Source of the DNA: Halalkalicoccus sp. NIPERK01
GTDB taxonomy: Archaea; Halobacteriota; Halobacteria; Halobacteriales; Halalkalicoccaceae
Assembly: GCF_030287405.1 (NCBI RefSeq)
Contig: NZ_JASVVV010000001.1
Location: forward strand, 974,403-1,038,402
Direction of reading: 5' to 3'
DNA length: 64,000 nucleotides
The notes below the pieces were generated by a model. It had not been told where the DNA came from. It worked only from the letters and a program-made list of their open reading frames with translations, and searched no databases. The position numbers and the translations under genes were made by a program. The number at the start of each line of letters is the position of its first letter. The stretch's first letter is position 1. Shown in pieces: positions 46,327 through 55,552 of the stretch.

Positions 46327-46521
46327 CTACTGGGCCGACTGCTGCTGGTCGTGTTTTCGAGTGACGTAGCCCGCGATGCGGTTGCGGACGCCCTTGGACT
46401 CGATGTTGGTGAGTTCTCGGACGCTGCGTTTGTTGTGCTCGAAGTCGTCGCCGAACGCCTCGGGGTAGCGCTCCATCAGGAGCGTCCCCGTCTTCTTGAC
46501 GTAGGCCGGTTTGATCGCCAT
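46327..46521 (-). CDS. 30S ribosomal protein S17e
   Basis: 64 aa. The archaeal/eukaryotic S17e signature is complete: IKPAYVKKTGTLLMERYPE, DFEHNKRSVREL and SKGVRNRIAGYVTRK. It is a small-subunit protein not found in bacteria. It is 24 bp after the DUF447 gene on the same strand and likely ends that operon. Confidence 0.97.
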   Translation of the reverse strand: MAIKPAYVKKTGTLLMERYPEAFGDDFEHNKRSVRELTNIESKGVRNRIAGYVTRKHDQQQSAQ

Positions 46522-46545
46522 GCCCGGGTCTACTCGGATGGCGGC

Positions 46546-47160
46546 CTAAAAGGATTCGTTTCGCCGGTTCCACTCGACGTGCTCCTCGAGGCGCGAGAGC
46601 GCCTCGCGTGCGCGCTCGCCCCCACAGCGCTCGACCACCGACGCGAAGTACGCCAGGCGTGCCTCCAGTCGGGCGGTGTCGTAGCCCTCGACGCCGAGCC
46701 TGGAGGCGGCGACCGTCGCCTCGATCACGGCCGCGTACCCCCGAGAGGTCGTCGGAACCACCCGGTTTTCGATCCCCGACTCGACGGGCGCGAGGTCCCA
46801 CTCCTCCCAGCGCGTGCCCCCGGATTCGCCCGTGTCGACGCGCTCGACCTCGACGCGCGCCCACGCGTCCGCGGAGGGAAGGACGGGATCGTCGCGCTCG
46901 TAGATCGAACAGGCCGCCTCGACGAAGTCGACGGGGTCGCGCGTGAACTGGACGTAGCCCCCGCCCTCGCGGCGGAAGTTCCGGCGGGTTCGGGTGTTGC
47001 CCCACGTTCTGGCGGTGATCGGTTCCGGGGAAAAGAGCCCCAGCGCGGCGAGGTTCCACCGGCCGTTGGGACCGAGCGTGGCGACGACCGACTCGACCAC
47101 ACCGTCGAGTTCGACGGGCCACCCGGTCTCGTCCCCGTCCTCACCACCCTCGCCGCTCAC
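46546..47160 (-). CDS. DUF447 domain-containing protein
   Basis: 204 aa from a GTG at 47160. The central block VVESVVATLGPNGRWNLAALGL and the segments SPEPITARTWGNTRTRRNF and NRVVPTTSRGYAAVIEATVAA match DUF447, a split-barrel, flavin-reductase-like family. From memory, DUF447 members in methylotrophs and methanogens occur with tetrahydromethanopterin genes, alongside a CitG-like gene as here. The start overlaps the upstream gene's stop (GTGA), so translation is coupled. Confidence 0.85.
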   Translation of the reverse strand: MSGEGGEDGDETGWPVELDGVVESVVATLGPNGRWNLAALGLFSPEPITARTWGNTRTRRNFRREGGGYVQFTRDPVDFVEAACSIYERDDPVLPSADAWARVEVERVDTGESGGTRWEEWDLAPVESGIENRVVPTTSRGYAAVIEATVAASRLGVEGYDTARLEARLAYFASVVERCGGERAREALSRLEEHVEWNRRNESF

Positions 47161-47981
47161 GCCTCGACACCCCGTTCGAGCGCGACGAACAGGCCGGCGG
47201 CGACGACGTCTGCGGTGGTGCCGGGGTTGATCCCTCGCTCGACGAACACGCGCGCGAGCGCCCCGAGCAGGCGCTCGTTCCCGTCGAACGCCGCGACCTG
47301 CTCGCTGACCCGCCTCGCGATCCCCTCTCCGTGTTTCTTCGCGACGAGCGTGTCGGGGCGGCGGGCGAGTTCCTCGCAGAAGGCCGTCGCCGCCCGGTCC
47401 GAGAGCGGGCCCGACAGTTCCTCGATCCGATCGGCCACCCGGAACGAGCGCTCGAACCCCCCGGTCCACTCGCGGGCGACGTCGTCGGCGTCGCCGAGCG
47501 CCATCACGTCGAACAGCGTGAGCCCCCGCTCCTCGACGGCGGGGATCGCCGCCGCACCGCGGCGGACGTCGACCGCGTCCCACTCCGCGGGCGGGTCGGA
47601 GACGAACACCGAACAGTGCTCGAACGCCCGGTAGAACGCCGCGGCGTCCTCGACGGTGGTGTTCCGTACCACGCGCTCTGCGCCCGCCGGCGAGAGGTCG
47701 CCCTCGCTCGCGGCCCGGACGAGGGGCACGAGGAGCAGCAGCGCACCGAACTGCGTGTTCTCGCCGTGCAGATCGGCCATCCCCTCGACGGCGCGCTCGA
47801 AGGCGATACCTATAGAATCGGATTCGGCCGCGCGCAGTCCCGCGCCCGCGCCGACGGCGCCCGCGAGGAAGTCCTCGAATCGCAGGTCGGGGAGGTCCCG
47901 CTCGCGGTCGACGTTGCCGGGTTTGGGCGTGCCCGAGACCTCGAGCAGGAGGGCCAGTTGGGCGTTCTCGGCGGGCCTCAC
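47157..47981 (-). CDS. Triphosphoribosyl-dephospho-CoA synthase (CitG/MdcB)-family protein
   Basis: 274 aa from a GTG at 47981. The CitG landmark GTPKPGNVDRERDL near the N-terminus and the GENTQFGALLLLVPLVRAA and KKHGEGIARRVSE segments match the family. CitG/MdcB make the prosthetic group of citrate or malonate lyase, but no lyase is in the window, and the archaeal members are thought to act in cofactor synthesis. Overlaps both neighbours by GTGA junctions. Confidence 0.85.
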   Translation of the reverse strand: MRPAENAQLALLLEVSGTPKPGNVDRERDLPDLRFEDFLAGAVGAGAGLRAAESDSIGIAFERAVEGMADLHGENTQFGALLLLVPLVRAASEGDLSPAGAERVVRNTTVEDAAAFYRAFEHCSVFVSDPPAEWDAVDVRRGAAAIPAVEERGLTLFDVMALGDADDVAREWTGGFERSFRVADRIEELSGPLSDRAATAFCEELARRPDTLVAKKHGEGIARRVSEQVAAFDGNERLLGALARVFVERGINPGTTADVVAAGLFVALERGVEA

Positions 47982-48715
47982 GCGCTCGCCTCCCGTGCGT
48001 CCCACGCCCGGATCGCCTCGCGCACCCGCGAGAGCACCCGCGGGTCGTCGCTGGGCCGCCCGACGCTCACCGCGTCGGCGCCGTGAGCGAGGTACTCGTG
48101 GACGCTCTCGCGACCGCGCACCTCGTTGTTGGCGATCACGAACAGGTCGCTCGCCTCGCTCACCGCCCGGATCACGGGCTCGGAGTCCATCGCGTCGACG
48201 TGGACGACCTCGGCCCCGGCGTCCTCGATCGCCCGCGCGGTCTCGACGAGGTCGACCCCCGGAACCTCGGCGCGGACCTTCACGCTCACCCGTGCGCCCG
48301 TCTCGGCCGCCGCGCGGACCTGCTCGCACAGCCGGTCCGTGTCCCGCAGCAGCGTCTCGCCACAGCCGACCTCGCGAAGCTCGTCCTGCCGGCAGTGGGC
48401 GTTGATCTCGCAGATCGCGCCGTGCTCCCGACAGACCCCCCCGACAGCGCGAACCGGTTCGATCGAACTGCTCCGGACGTTGAAGCCCGTTTCGAGGGGG
48501 GCGTCCGAGAGGAGCGATAGCTGCTCGTCGACGAACGCGACGGGATCGGCGGGCAGGAACTCCTCGCGGTCGCGCGCGACCAGATGCCGGGCCGCCTCCC
48601 TCGAAGGGGCGTCCAGCGCGATCCCGCCGAGGATCGCACAGTCGACGTGCTCGCTCGCCGCACGCGCCCACTCGGCGTCGGACTGCCCGCTCAGGCTCGC
48701 GGCGACGAGCCTCAT
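47978..48715 (-). CDS. tRNA-dihydrouridine synthase-like TIM barrel protein
   Basis: 245 aa. The Dus-like barrel has the catalytic-cysteine region [11 protein letters not shown] and the FMN-phosphate stretch [12 protein letters not shown] followed by [11 protein letters not shown]. It is short for a tRNA-dihydrouridine synthase (usually 310 aa or more), lacking the C-terminal helical RNA-binding domain, so it may act on a small molecule or pterin instead. Coupled to cofD by a 4-bp overlap (ATGA). Confidence 0.8.
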   Translation of the reverse strand: MRLVAASLSGQSDAEWARAASEHVDCAILGGIALDAPSREAARHLVARDREEFLPADPVAFVDEQLSLLSDAPLETGFNVRSSSIEPVRAVGGVCREHGAICEINAHCRQDELREVGCGETLLRDTDRLCEQVRAAAETGARVSVKVRAEVPGVDLVETARAIEDAGAEVVHVDAMDSEPVIRAVSEASDLFVIANNEVRGRESVHEYLAHGADAVSVGRPSDDPRVLSRVREAIRAWDAREASA

Positions 48716-49698
48716 GCGACCTCCTCCAGCGCCTCGCGGACCGCCCGCGCCACGCGGGTCGCGTCCGTCGGCGAGTCCATCGTCGTGTCGGTTCGCACGA
48801 CGGGGCGGCCGAGTTCCGTTCGGTCGTCCGAGTCCAGCACGAACGCGTCGGCGAACGGATAGGCCTCGGCAACGCCCGCCGTGCTCGGCTCGTGGCCGGT
48901 CGCGGCCATGAGGTCGCCCGCCGGTCCCGAGAACACGCGACCCTCGACGAACGGCGAGACCGCGATCACGGGCGTCTCGGCGAGGCGCTCCTCGACCCCC
49001 TCGACCGCCCGGATCGGTCCGACGCTGGTGACCGGGTTCGACGGGCCGACCACCACGGGGTCGGTCAGAGCGTCCCGGACCGCCTCCGTCGGGCGTGCCT
49101 CGCCGCGGAACTCCACGTCCACGATCGTCGGTTCCCCTCGATACCCGACCCAGAACTCCTGGAAGTGCATCGGCCCCTCGGGCGTGTGAATCAGCGTCGA
49201 AAGCGGGTCGTCGCTCATCGGGACGAGGTCGAGGTCGAGTCCAAAGGCATCGGCGAGGGTGCGCGTGACCTCGGTGAGGGTGTGGCCCTCGTCGAGCAGG
49301 CTCGTCCGGGTGATGTGAACGGCCCGGTCCCGATCCCCGATCGTCATGAACTCCGCGATCCCCGAGAACCGTCGCCAGCGGGCGATCTCTCTCCCCTCCG
49401 TCTGCATCCCGTCGGGGAGATATCGTGGGCCGCCCTCCAATCCGGCCGCGTCGGCGAGTTCGAACAGGAACTCGTCGGTCTCGTGGGTGTCACCCTCGAT
49501 CCCCCACCACGTCTCGCGGTCGAGGACGCCGCCGCGTTCGAACAGCACGGTGTCGACGTCCGGCGAGACGAACAGGCCCCCGAGTTCGACGTCGTCGCCG
49601 GTGTTCGCGACCACCGTCGTCTCCCTCGGCTCGAAGACGCCCTCGATCCCCGAGAGGAGCTTCGGCGTCCCGGTCCCCCCGGAGAGAAACGTGACCAT
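48712..49698 (-). CDS. cofD: 2-phospho-L-lactate transferase
   Basis: 328 aa. CofD motifs: [14 protein letters not shown] (nucleotide binding), [31 protein letters not shown]-type C-terminal region, and [14 protein letters not shown]. It joins the lactate-derived phospho-group to Fo in coenzyme F420 synthesis. It opens a coupled operon with the Dus-like, CitG-like, DUF447 and S17e genes, each joined by 4-bp overlaps except S17e. Confidence 0.95.
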   Translation of the reverse strand: MVTFLSGGTGTPKLLSGIEGVFEPRETTVVANTGDDVELGGLFVSPDVDTVLFERGGVLDRETWWGIEGDTHETDEFLFELADAAGLEGGPRYLPDGMQTEGREIARWRRFSGIAEFMTIGDRDRAVHITRTSLLDEGHTLTEVTRTLADAFGLDLDLVPMSDDPLSTLIHTPEGPMHFQEFWVGYRGEPTIVDVEFRGEARPTEAVRDALTDPVVVGPSNPVTSVGPIRAVEGVEERLAETPVIAVSPFVEGRVFSGPAGDLMAATGHEPSTAGVAEAYPFADAFVLDSDDRTELGRPVVRTDTTMDSPTDATRVARAVREALEEVA

Positions 49699-49808
49699 AC
49701 GCGGGGTAGGCGGGCGCCCGGCCTTAAACGCTCGCTCTCGACGTACCAGCGGGAGGGCTGGCGCGAGCAGGGCCGGCACTTTAGTCGGCGAAGGTGGTAC
49801 CGACCCTC

Positions 49809-50078
49809 ATGGCCGAGATACCCGACGTCGAGACCGTGGAGACCGAGGACGAGTACATCCACGTCCGGTTTCGAGACCCCGACCGGTACGACGAGATCCG
49901 AACGCCCGACTGGGCGAAAGAGCCGGCCGAGTCCGTCTCGGAGGGGAGCGAGGTCCGAACCGGAAAGAAGGAGGGGAGCGACGACTGGGAGGTCACGTCG
50001 GTGTTGATCGAGAAACACGTCGGCGAGGAGAAGGCCAGAGAACAGGCCCGCGAGATCGTCGAGAAGATCGAATCGTAG
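49809..50078 (+). CDS. Small haloarchaeal acidic protein, unknown
   Basis: 89 aa, from ATG 49809. It starts with a beta-like segment (EYIHVRFRDPDRYDEIRTPD) and ends in a charged helix (EEKAREQAREIVEKIE). No motif, no family recognised. It is divergent from cofD, with a 110-bp gap between the two. Confidence 0.7.
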   Translation: MAEIPDVETVETEDEYIHVRFRDPDRYDEIRTPDWAKEPAESVSEGSEVRTGKKEGSDDWEVTSVLIEKHVGEEKAREQAREIVEKIES

Positions 50079-50125
50079 CCGACGGAGACGAAGCGAATTA
50101 GGTGTCGCCGCCGCCTACCCCCGGC

Positions 50126-50374
50126 ATGGTCGCCGACGATGGAGGCGAGGCGGAGCCGTCCGCGGGCCGACCCGGAACGGTCGGCGTGCTCGCACGAGCG
50201 GCCGTCGCGGCGGTTGCCGTGGTCCTCGGCGTCGTCTGGATCGTCCGGGTGGCGGTCCTCGGCTCCACGCTGGGCGGCGGGCTCCTGTTCGAGATGCTTC
50301 CGCCGCTGGTGTTGCTCTACTTCGGCATCGTCTACCTCCGAACGCAGCGCCGTGCCCTGCGCGAGGGTTCGTGA
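50126..50374 (+). CDS. Small two-helix membrane protein
   Basis: 82 aa from ATG 50126. An acidic N-terminus is followed by two hydrophobic helices (about 22-45 and 50-68) and a basic end (RTQRRALREGS). No family recognised. It has 47 bp to the upstream gene. Confidence 0.62.
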   Translation: MVADDGGEAEPSAGRPGTVGVLARAAVAAVAVVLGVVWIVRVAVLGSTLGGGLLFEMLPPLVLLYFGIVYLRTQRRALREGS

Positions 50375-50462
50375 GCGGTCGACGGCCCGTCCGTCACAGT
50401 CGTTCGAGCGTCGCCGTTCGAAACAAAACGGCTATGACCCCTGCGCGACTCGCATCGGCTAC

Positions 50463-51857
50463 ATGTCTGCTAGCGATTCACAGGGATGGTTACAGCGCCT
50501 CGGACAGGGAGTGGCCGACTGGTCCGAACGGTGGGTACCGAGTCCGTTCATCTTCGCGATCGTGCTCACGCTGATCGCGTACGCGGCGGCGATCGTGCTC
50601 ACGCCCGACGGGGCGTTCCAGAACATCATCAACTGGTACGACGGCTTCTGGACCCTGTTGGAGTTCGCGATGCAGATGGTCCTCGTCCTCGTCACCGGCT
50701 ACGCGATCGCTGACTCGAAGCAGGTCAGCGGACTGTTGGACCGGATCGCCTCGATCCCGAGCGACGGCGCACAGGCGGCGGCGCTCGTCGCGGCGGTCGC
50801 GATGCTCGCGGGCTACTTCCACTGGGGGATCGGCCTCATCGTCGGGGCCATCTTCGCCGTCTTCGTCGCCCGCGCGGGCTACCGGCGCGGCAAGACATTC
50901 CACTACCCGCTTCTGTGTGCGGCCGGCTACACGAGCCAGGTCATCTGGCACGTCGGTCCCTCGACCAGCGCCGGCCTGCTGTCGGCGACCGAGGGCCACG
51001 TCTTCGAGGACGTCATCGGCGTCGTCCCGCTCTCCGAGAGCGTCTTCACCGTCTACGCGGTCGGCCTCGCGATCCTCGTGTTCGTGACGGTCGTCCCGCT
51101 GCTGTACCTCCTCGCGCCAACGCGGGAGAACGCGGTCGGGATCGAGGAGTACGCGCCGGGGCTGATCGACGACGGGACCGCGGATCGAACCGAGCGGGAG
51201 GTCGCCACGGACGGTGGGACGGCGCTTCCGGCCGAACGCCTCAACGACAGCCGCCTGATCGCGTACGTGGTCGCCACCGGGATGATGGTGTACGTCGTCC
51301 AGCACTTCGCGACCGCCGGGATCGGCGAGGCGCTCGATCTCAACGTCTTCAACTTCACCTTCATCGCGGTCGGCCTCTACCTCTACGGGACGCCCACCGC
51401 CTACATGGGCGCGATCCGGAACGCGACCGAGAGCTCCGCGGGCATCATCCTGCAGTTCCCCTTCTACGCCGGGATCCTGGGGATCGTCGACAACTCCGGG
51501 CTCTCGGCGCTGGTCTCGGAACTCCTGTTGGATCTGGCGACGCCGGCGACGTTCCCGGTTCTCGCGTGGCTCCTCGGCGGCTTCATGAACTTCTTCGCCC
51601 CGAGCGGCGGCGGCGAGTGGGCGATCATCGGGAGCATCATCGGCGGGACCGCGGTCGAACTCGGCGTCCCGCCCGGCCAGGCGATCATCGCCTACGGCAC
51701 CGGCGACATGTGGACGAACATGTTCCAGCCGTTCTGGGCGATCCCCCTGCTCGGGATCACGCAGGTGCGGGCGCGCGACATCCTCGGCTACACGCTGATC
51801 GTCATGATCGTGCTGACCCCGGTGTTCGCGCTCGGCCTGTACTTCCTGCCGTACTGA
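50463..51857 (+). CDS. Short-chain fatty-acid transporter (AtoE family)
   Basis: 464 aa, about 12 hydrophobic segments. AtoE-like landmarks: WVPSPFIFAIVLTLI, a GYFHWGIGLIVGAIFA stretch, WHVGPSTSAGLL, and NFFAPSGGGEWAIIGSII. The family takes up short-chain fatty acids such as butyrate. It is followed by an amidase gene 52 bp downstream on the same strand. Chain length or substrate is not set by sequence. Confidence 0.9.
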   Translation: MSASDSQGWLQRLGQGVADWSERWVPSPFIFAIVLTLIAYAAAIVLTPDGAFQNIINWYDGFWTLLEFAMQMVLVLVTGYAIADSKQVSGLLDRIASIPSDGAQAAALVAAVAMLAGYFHWGIGLIVGAIFAVFVARAGYRRGKTFHYPLLCAAGYTSQVIWHVGPSTSAGLLSATEGHVFEDVIGVVPLSESVFTVYAVGLAILVFVTVVPLLYLLAPTRENAVGIEEYAPGLIDDGTADRTEREVATDGGTALPAERLNDSRLIAYVVATGMMVYVVQHFATAGIGEALDLNVFNFTFIAVGLYLYGTPTAYMGAIRNATESSAGIILQFPFYAGILGIVDNSGLSALVSELLLDLATPATFPVLAWLLGGFMNFFAPSGGGEWAIIGSIIGGTAVELGVPPGQAIIAYGTGDMWTNMFQPFWAIPLLGITQVRARDILGYTLIVMIVLTPVFALGLYFLPY

Positions 51858-51909
51858 TCCCCGATAGCGACCACCAAGGGTTAAGGGGAGACGTTCCCTC
51901 GTTTCGCGA

Positions 51910-53190
51910 ATGATCACGGACGAACCGCTCGCCGACGCCGCCGCGTCGTTGCGAGCAGGCGGGACGGAGCCCTCGGCGTATCTCGAATCACTCGAGGAGC
52001 GAACGGAGCGCGTCGAGCCACGGATCGAGACGCTGCTCGACGAACCGAATCGATGGGATCGACTCCAGCGTGAGGCCCGAGCGCTCGAAGCGCGGTTCGA
52101 CGACCCGGCGGCGAGACCGCCGCTGTACGGCGTTCCGGTCGGCGTGAAGGACATCTTCAACGTCGAGGGCTTCCCGATGAAAGCGGGGTCGACGGTCCCA
52201 CCCGAAACGGTGACCGGCCCCGAGGCCGACAGCGTGCGCGCGCTTCGCGAGGCCGGCGCGCTGGTGTTCGCAAAGACCGTGACGACCGAGTTCGCCTACT
52301 TCGAGCCCGGCCCGACCCGCAACCCACACGACACCGACCACACGCCCGGTGGCTCCTCGTCGGGGTCGGCCGCGGCCGTCGCCGCCGGGCTCTGCCCGCT
52401 CGCGCTCGGCTCCCAGACCATCGGCTCCGTGGTTCGTCCGGCCGCGTTCTGCGGTATCGTCGGGCTGAAACCGACCTACGGACGGATACCCATCGGCGGC
52501 GTGCTCCCGGTCGCGCCCTCCGTGGACCACGTCGGCTTCTTCACGCAGGACGTCGGGGGCGCCCGGTTGGCCGCGAGCGTCCTCTACGAGCACTGGGTCC
52601 CCGAGAGCGTCGAAGAACCGACGCTCGGGGTTCCCGAGGGTCCCTACCTCGAACAGGCCGATCCGGCGGCGCGCGAGGCGTTCCGCGAACAGGTCGCCCG
52701 ACTCGAGGAAGCGGGTTACGAGGTCCGACGTGTGGACCTGCTGGATGACATCGGGACGATCAACGACCGCCATCAGGCGCTGGTCGCCGCCGAGACCGCC
52801 CTCTCGCACAGCGAGCGGTTCGCCGAGTACGGGGAGCGCTACGCCGAGGCGACGACCGACCTGATCCGCGAGGGCCACGCGGTCGGCGTCGGGGAGCTCT
52901 GCGAAGCGCGGACCGGCCGCGGCGCGCTGCGCGAGACCGTCGAGCGGGCGATGGACGCCGAGGACGTCGACGTCTGGATCTGTCCGGCCGCGCCGGGTCC
53001 CGCCCCCGAGGGGATCGACACCACGGGCGACCCGGTGATGAACCTCCCGTGGACCCACTGCGGGCTGCCCGCGATGGCGCTGCCCGCCGACGAACTCGGC
53101 GGACTCCCGCTGGGCCTGCAGTGTGTCGCCCGGTACGGCGACGACGAACCCCTCGTGAACTGGGCCGAGGGGATCGCTTCCGCGCTGTAG
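51910..53190 (+). CDS. Amidase (amidase-signature family)
   Basis: 426 aa. The Ser-cisSer-Lys triad is visible: Lys80 (VGVKDIFNVEG), the Ser-rich GGSSSGSAAAVAAG (149-153) with the cis-serine, and the nucleophile Ser173 in GSQTIGSVVRPAA. It hydrolyses amide bonds to acid and ammonia. GatA is a close relative, but no gatB/gatC is near and the protein is short for GatA, so it is more likely catabolic. Its neighbour is the fatty-acid transporter. Confidence 0.9.
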   Translation: MITDEPLADAAASLRAGGTEPSAYLESLEERTERVEPRIETLLDEPNRWDRLQREARALEARFDDPAARPPLYGVPVGVKDIFNVEGFPMKAGSTVPPETVTGPEADSVRALREAGALVFAKTVTTEFAYFEPGPTRNPHDTDHTPGGSSSGSAAAVAAGLCPLALGSQTIGSVVRPAAFCGIVGLKPTYGRIPIGGVLPVAPSVDHVGFFTQDVGGARLAASVLYEHWVPESVEEPTLGVPEGPYLEQADPAAREAFREQVARLEEAGYEVRRVDLLDDIGTINDRHQALVAAETALSHSERFAEYGERYAEATTDLIREGHAVGVGELCEARTGRGALRETVERAMDAEDVDVWICPAAPGPAPEGIDTTGDPVMNLPWTHCGLPAMALPADELGGLPLGLQCVARYGDDEPLVNWAEGIASAL

Positions 53191-53227
53191 GCCGGCGGTT
53201 TAAGCCCGATGGCGGCCCAGAGGAGGT

Positions 53228-54460
53228 ATGAAGACGATCAAGGACAGCGTCCACGACCACATCGAGGTCGGCGGGGTCGCCCGCGCGCTGCTGGACACCC
53301 CCGAGGTCCAGCGACTGCGCCACGTCAAGCAGCTCGGAACCGTTTCCTTGGTGTACCCCTCCGCGAACCACACCCGGTTCGAACACTCGCTCGGCGTCTA
53401 CCACCTCGCCTGCGAGGCGCTCTCCCAGCTCGGAATCGAGGGTCGGGCCGCAGAACGGGTCCGGGCCGCCGCCATCTTGCACGACGTCGGCCACGGTCCC
53501 TACAGCCACAACGTCGAGGACGTCATCGAGCGCCACACCGGCAAGTACCACGAGGACGTCGAGGACGTGTTCGCCGACTCGTCGATCCCCGGGATCCTCG
53601 CCGAGTACGACCTCGACCCCGACAGGGTCGCCGACCTCGTCTGCGGCGAGGGCACGTACGGCGGACTCGTCTCGGGCGAACTCGACGTCGACCGGATGGA
53701 CTACCTCGTGCGGGACGCCCACCACACCGGCGTTCCCTACGGCACCATCGACCACGGACGCCTCGTGCGCGAACTCCGGTTCGTCGACGACGAACTCGTC
53801 CTCGGGGAGGGGAACGTCCAGACCGCAGAGAGCCTGCTGGTCGCCCGGGCGCTGATGAACCCCACCGTCTACAGCCACCACGTCGCCCGGATCGGCAAGT
53901 CGATGCTCCGCCGGGGGGCCGAGCGGCTGATCGAGGCGGGAACCGATCCGGAGACCCTGCGGCGGATGGACGACCACGACCTGCTGGTCGCGTTGCGGAC
54001 GACCGCGAGTACGGGGGGGATCGCCCGTCGGCTCGCCCACCGCGATCTGTTCAAGCGGGCGGTGTGGGCCGAACTCCGGGACGTCCCCCGAGGGGTGCTC
54101 GATCCCTCCCACGAATCGGTCGTCGAGTACGAACGCGACGTCGCCGACCGGGCGGGCGTCGACGCGGACGCGGTGATCCTCGACGTGCCGGGCTACCCGA
54201 AGATGACCGAATCGAGCACTCGTGTGGTGGTCGGCGGCGAGATCCGCCGGCTCGACGAGCAGTCCCCGCTCGTTCGCACACTCAGGCAGTCCCAACTCAA
54301 CCAGTGGCGACTCGGGGTGTACGCGCCCGCCGACGTCGCCGATCGGGTGGGCCACGCCGCGGAGGCCGTCCTCGGGCTCGATACGGACGGAACCCTCGTC
54401 AGCGACGTCGCGCCCGGGCTTCACACCACGCTGGATCGCTTCGGTTCGGGGGCGGAGTAG
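53228..54460 (+). CDS. HD-domain phosphohydrolase
   Basis: 410 aa. The metal-binding HD set is clear: the first His in TRFEHSLGVYHLA, then the paired AAILHDVGHGPYSH and a conserved Asp in LDVDRMDYLVRD. The order and spacing resemble the SAMHD1/YjjB-like dNTPase group, which hydrolyses nucleotides. The C-terminal domain (about 240-410) is uncharacterised. Substrate not shown by sequence. Confidence 0.88.
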   Translation: MKTIKDSVHDHIEVGGVARALLDTPEVQRLRHVKQLGTVSLVYPSANHTRFEHSLGVYHLACEALSQLGIEGRAAERVRAAAILHDVGHGPYSHNVEDVIERHTGKYHEDVEDVFADSSIPGILAEYDLDPDRVADLVCGEGTYGGLVSGELDVDRMDYLVRDAHHTGVPYGTIDHGRLVRELRFVDDELVLGEGNVQTAESLLVARALMNPTVYSHHVARIGKSMLRRGAERLIEAGTDPETLRRMDDHDLLVALRTTASTGGIARRLAHRDLFKRAVWAELRDVPRGVLDPSHESVVEYERDVADRAGVDADAVILDVPGYPKMTESSTRVVVGGEIRRLDEQSPLVRTLRQSQLNQWRLGVYAPADVADRVGHAAEAVLGLDTDGTLVSDVAPGLHTTLDRFGSGAE

Positions 54461-54499
54461 AATGGCCGGGTTCAAATCCCGTGAACGACTGCATCCGGT

Positions 54500-55528
54500 A
54501 TGATCGTCGAGGGGACCGTCCTCCGGGGTCCCGAGTACACCCCGGTCGAGGGCCGGGTTATCGTGGAGGACGGGCGAATCACCGCAATCGAGGAGGAACG
54601 GGTCGAGAGCGACCGGATCGTCGCGCCGGCATTCGTCAACGCCCACACACACATCGGCGACTCCATCGCCAAGGAGGCGGGACGAGGCCTCACGCTCGAG
54701 GAACTCGTCGCCCCGCCCGACGGGCTGAAACACCGCCTGCTCCGCGAGAGCGGTCGGGACGAAATGGTCGCGGCCGTCAGGAGATCGATCCGGTTCATGC
54801 ACGCGGGCGGCGTGACGGCGTTTCTGGACTTCCGCGAGGGCGGCGCGGAGGGGGTGCGGGTGCTCCGGGAGGCCGTCGAGGGGCTCCCGGTCGACGCCTT
54901 CGCGATGGGACGGGACGAACTCGCGGCCCTCGAAGTCGGCGACGGCTACGGCGCCAGCGGTGCCGCGGACGCCGACTTCGCCCGCGAGCGCGAGGCCGCC
55001 CGCGAGGCGGGCAAGCCCTTCGGCATCCACGCCGGCGAGAACCGCACCGACGACATCGTGCCCGCGCTCGACCTCGAACCGGACTACCTGGTCCACATGG
55101 TCAACGCGAGCGAAGAGCACCTGGATCGCGTCGAACGGGAGGAGATCCCGGTCGTGGTCTGTCCGCGTGCCAACCTCGTGACGGACGTCGGCCTGCCACC
55201 CATCGAGGACCTCGTGGAGCGGACGACCGTGGCGCTGGGCACCGACAACGTGATGCTCAACAGCCCCTCGATGTTCCGCGAGATGGAGTTCGCCGCCAAA
55301 CTGACGACCCTCGACGCGCCCGAGGTGCTGGCGATGGCGACCCGTGCGGGCGCACGGCTGATGGGACTCGACGCCGGGACCATCGAGGAGGGCCGCGAGG
55401 CGCGTCTGCTCGTCCTCGACGGCGATTCCGACAACCTCTCGGGCGTTCGTGACCCCGTGCGGGCGGTCGTGCGCCGGGCGGGGACGGCCGACGTCCGCGG
55501 GGTGGTCCACCCGGCGCAACACAATTAA
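54500..55528 (+). CDS. Amidohydrolase-family metallohydrolase
   Basis: 342 aa. The metal sites run in order: HxH in FVNAHTHIGDS, His in FGIHAGENR, and Asp in LGTDNVMLN. These are the amidohydrolase hallmarks (deaminases, dihydroorotases). N- and C-terminal beta regions form the usual composite sandwich (GTVLRGPEYTPVEGRVIV). The substrate is not set. It is 39 bp downstream of the HD gene. Confidence 0.9.
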   Translation: MIVEGTVLRGPEYTPVEGRVIVEDGRITAIEEERVESDRIVAPAFVNAHTHIGDSIAKEAGRGLTLEELVAPPDGLKHRLLRESGRDEMVAAVRRSIRFMHAGGVTAFLDFREGGAEGVRVLREAVEGLPVDAFAMGRDELAALEVGDGYGASGAADADFAREREAAREAGKPFGIHAGENRTDDIVPALDLEPDYLVHMVNASEEHLDRVEREEIPVVVCPRANLVTDVGLPPIEDLVERTTVALGTDNVMLNSPSMFREMEFAAKLTTLDAPEVLAMATRAGARLMGLDAGTIEEGREARLLVLDGDSDNLSGVRDPVRAVVRRAGTADVRGVVHPAQHN

Positions 55529-55552
55529 GGTCGGTATGCGAACACCGTGCAC

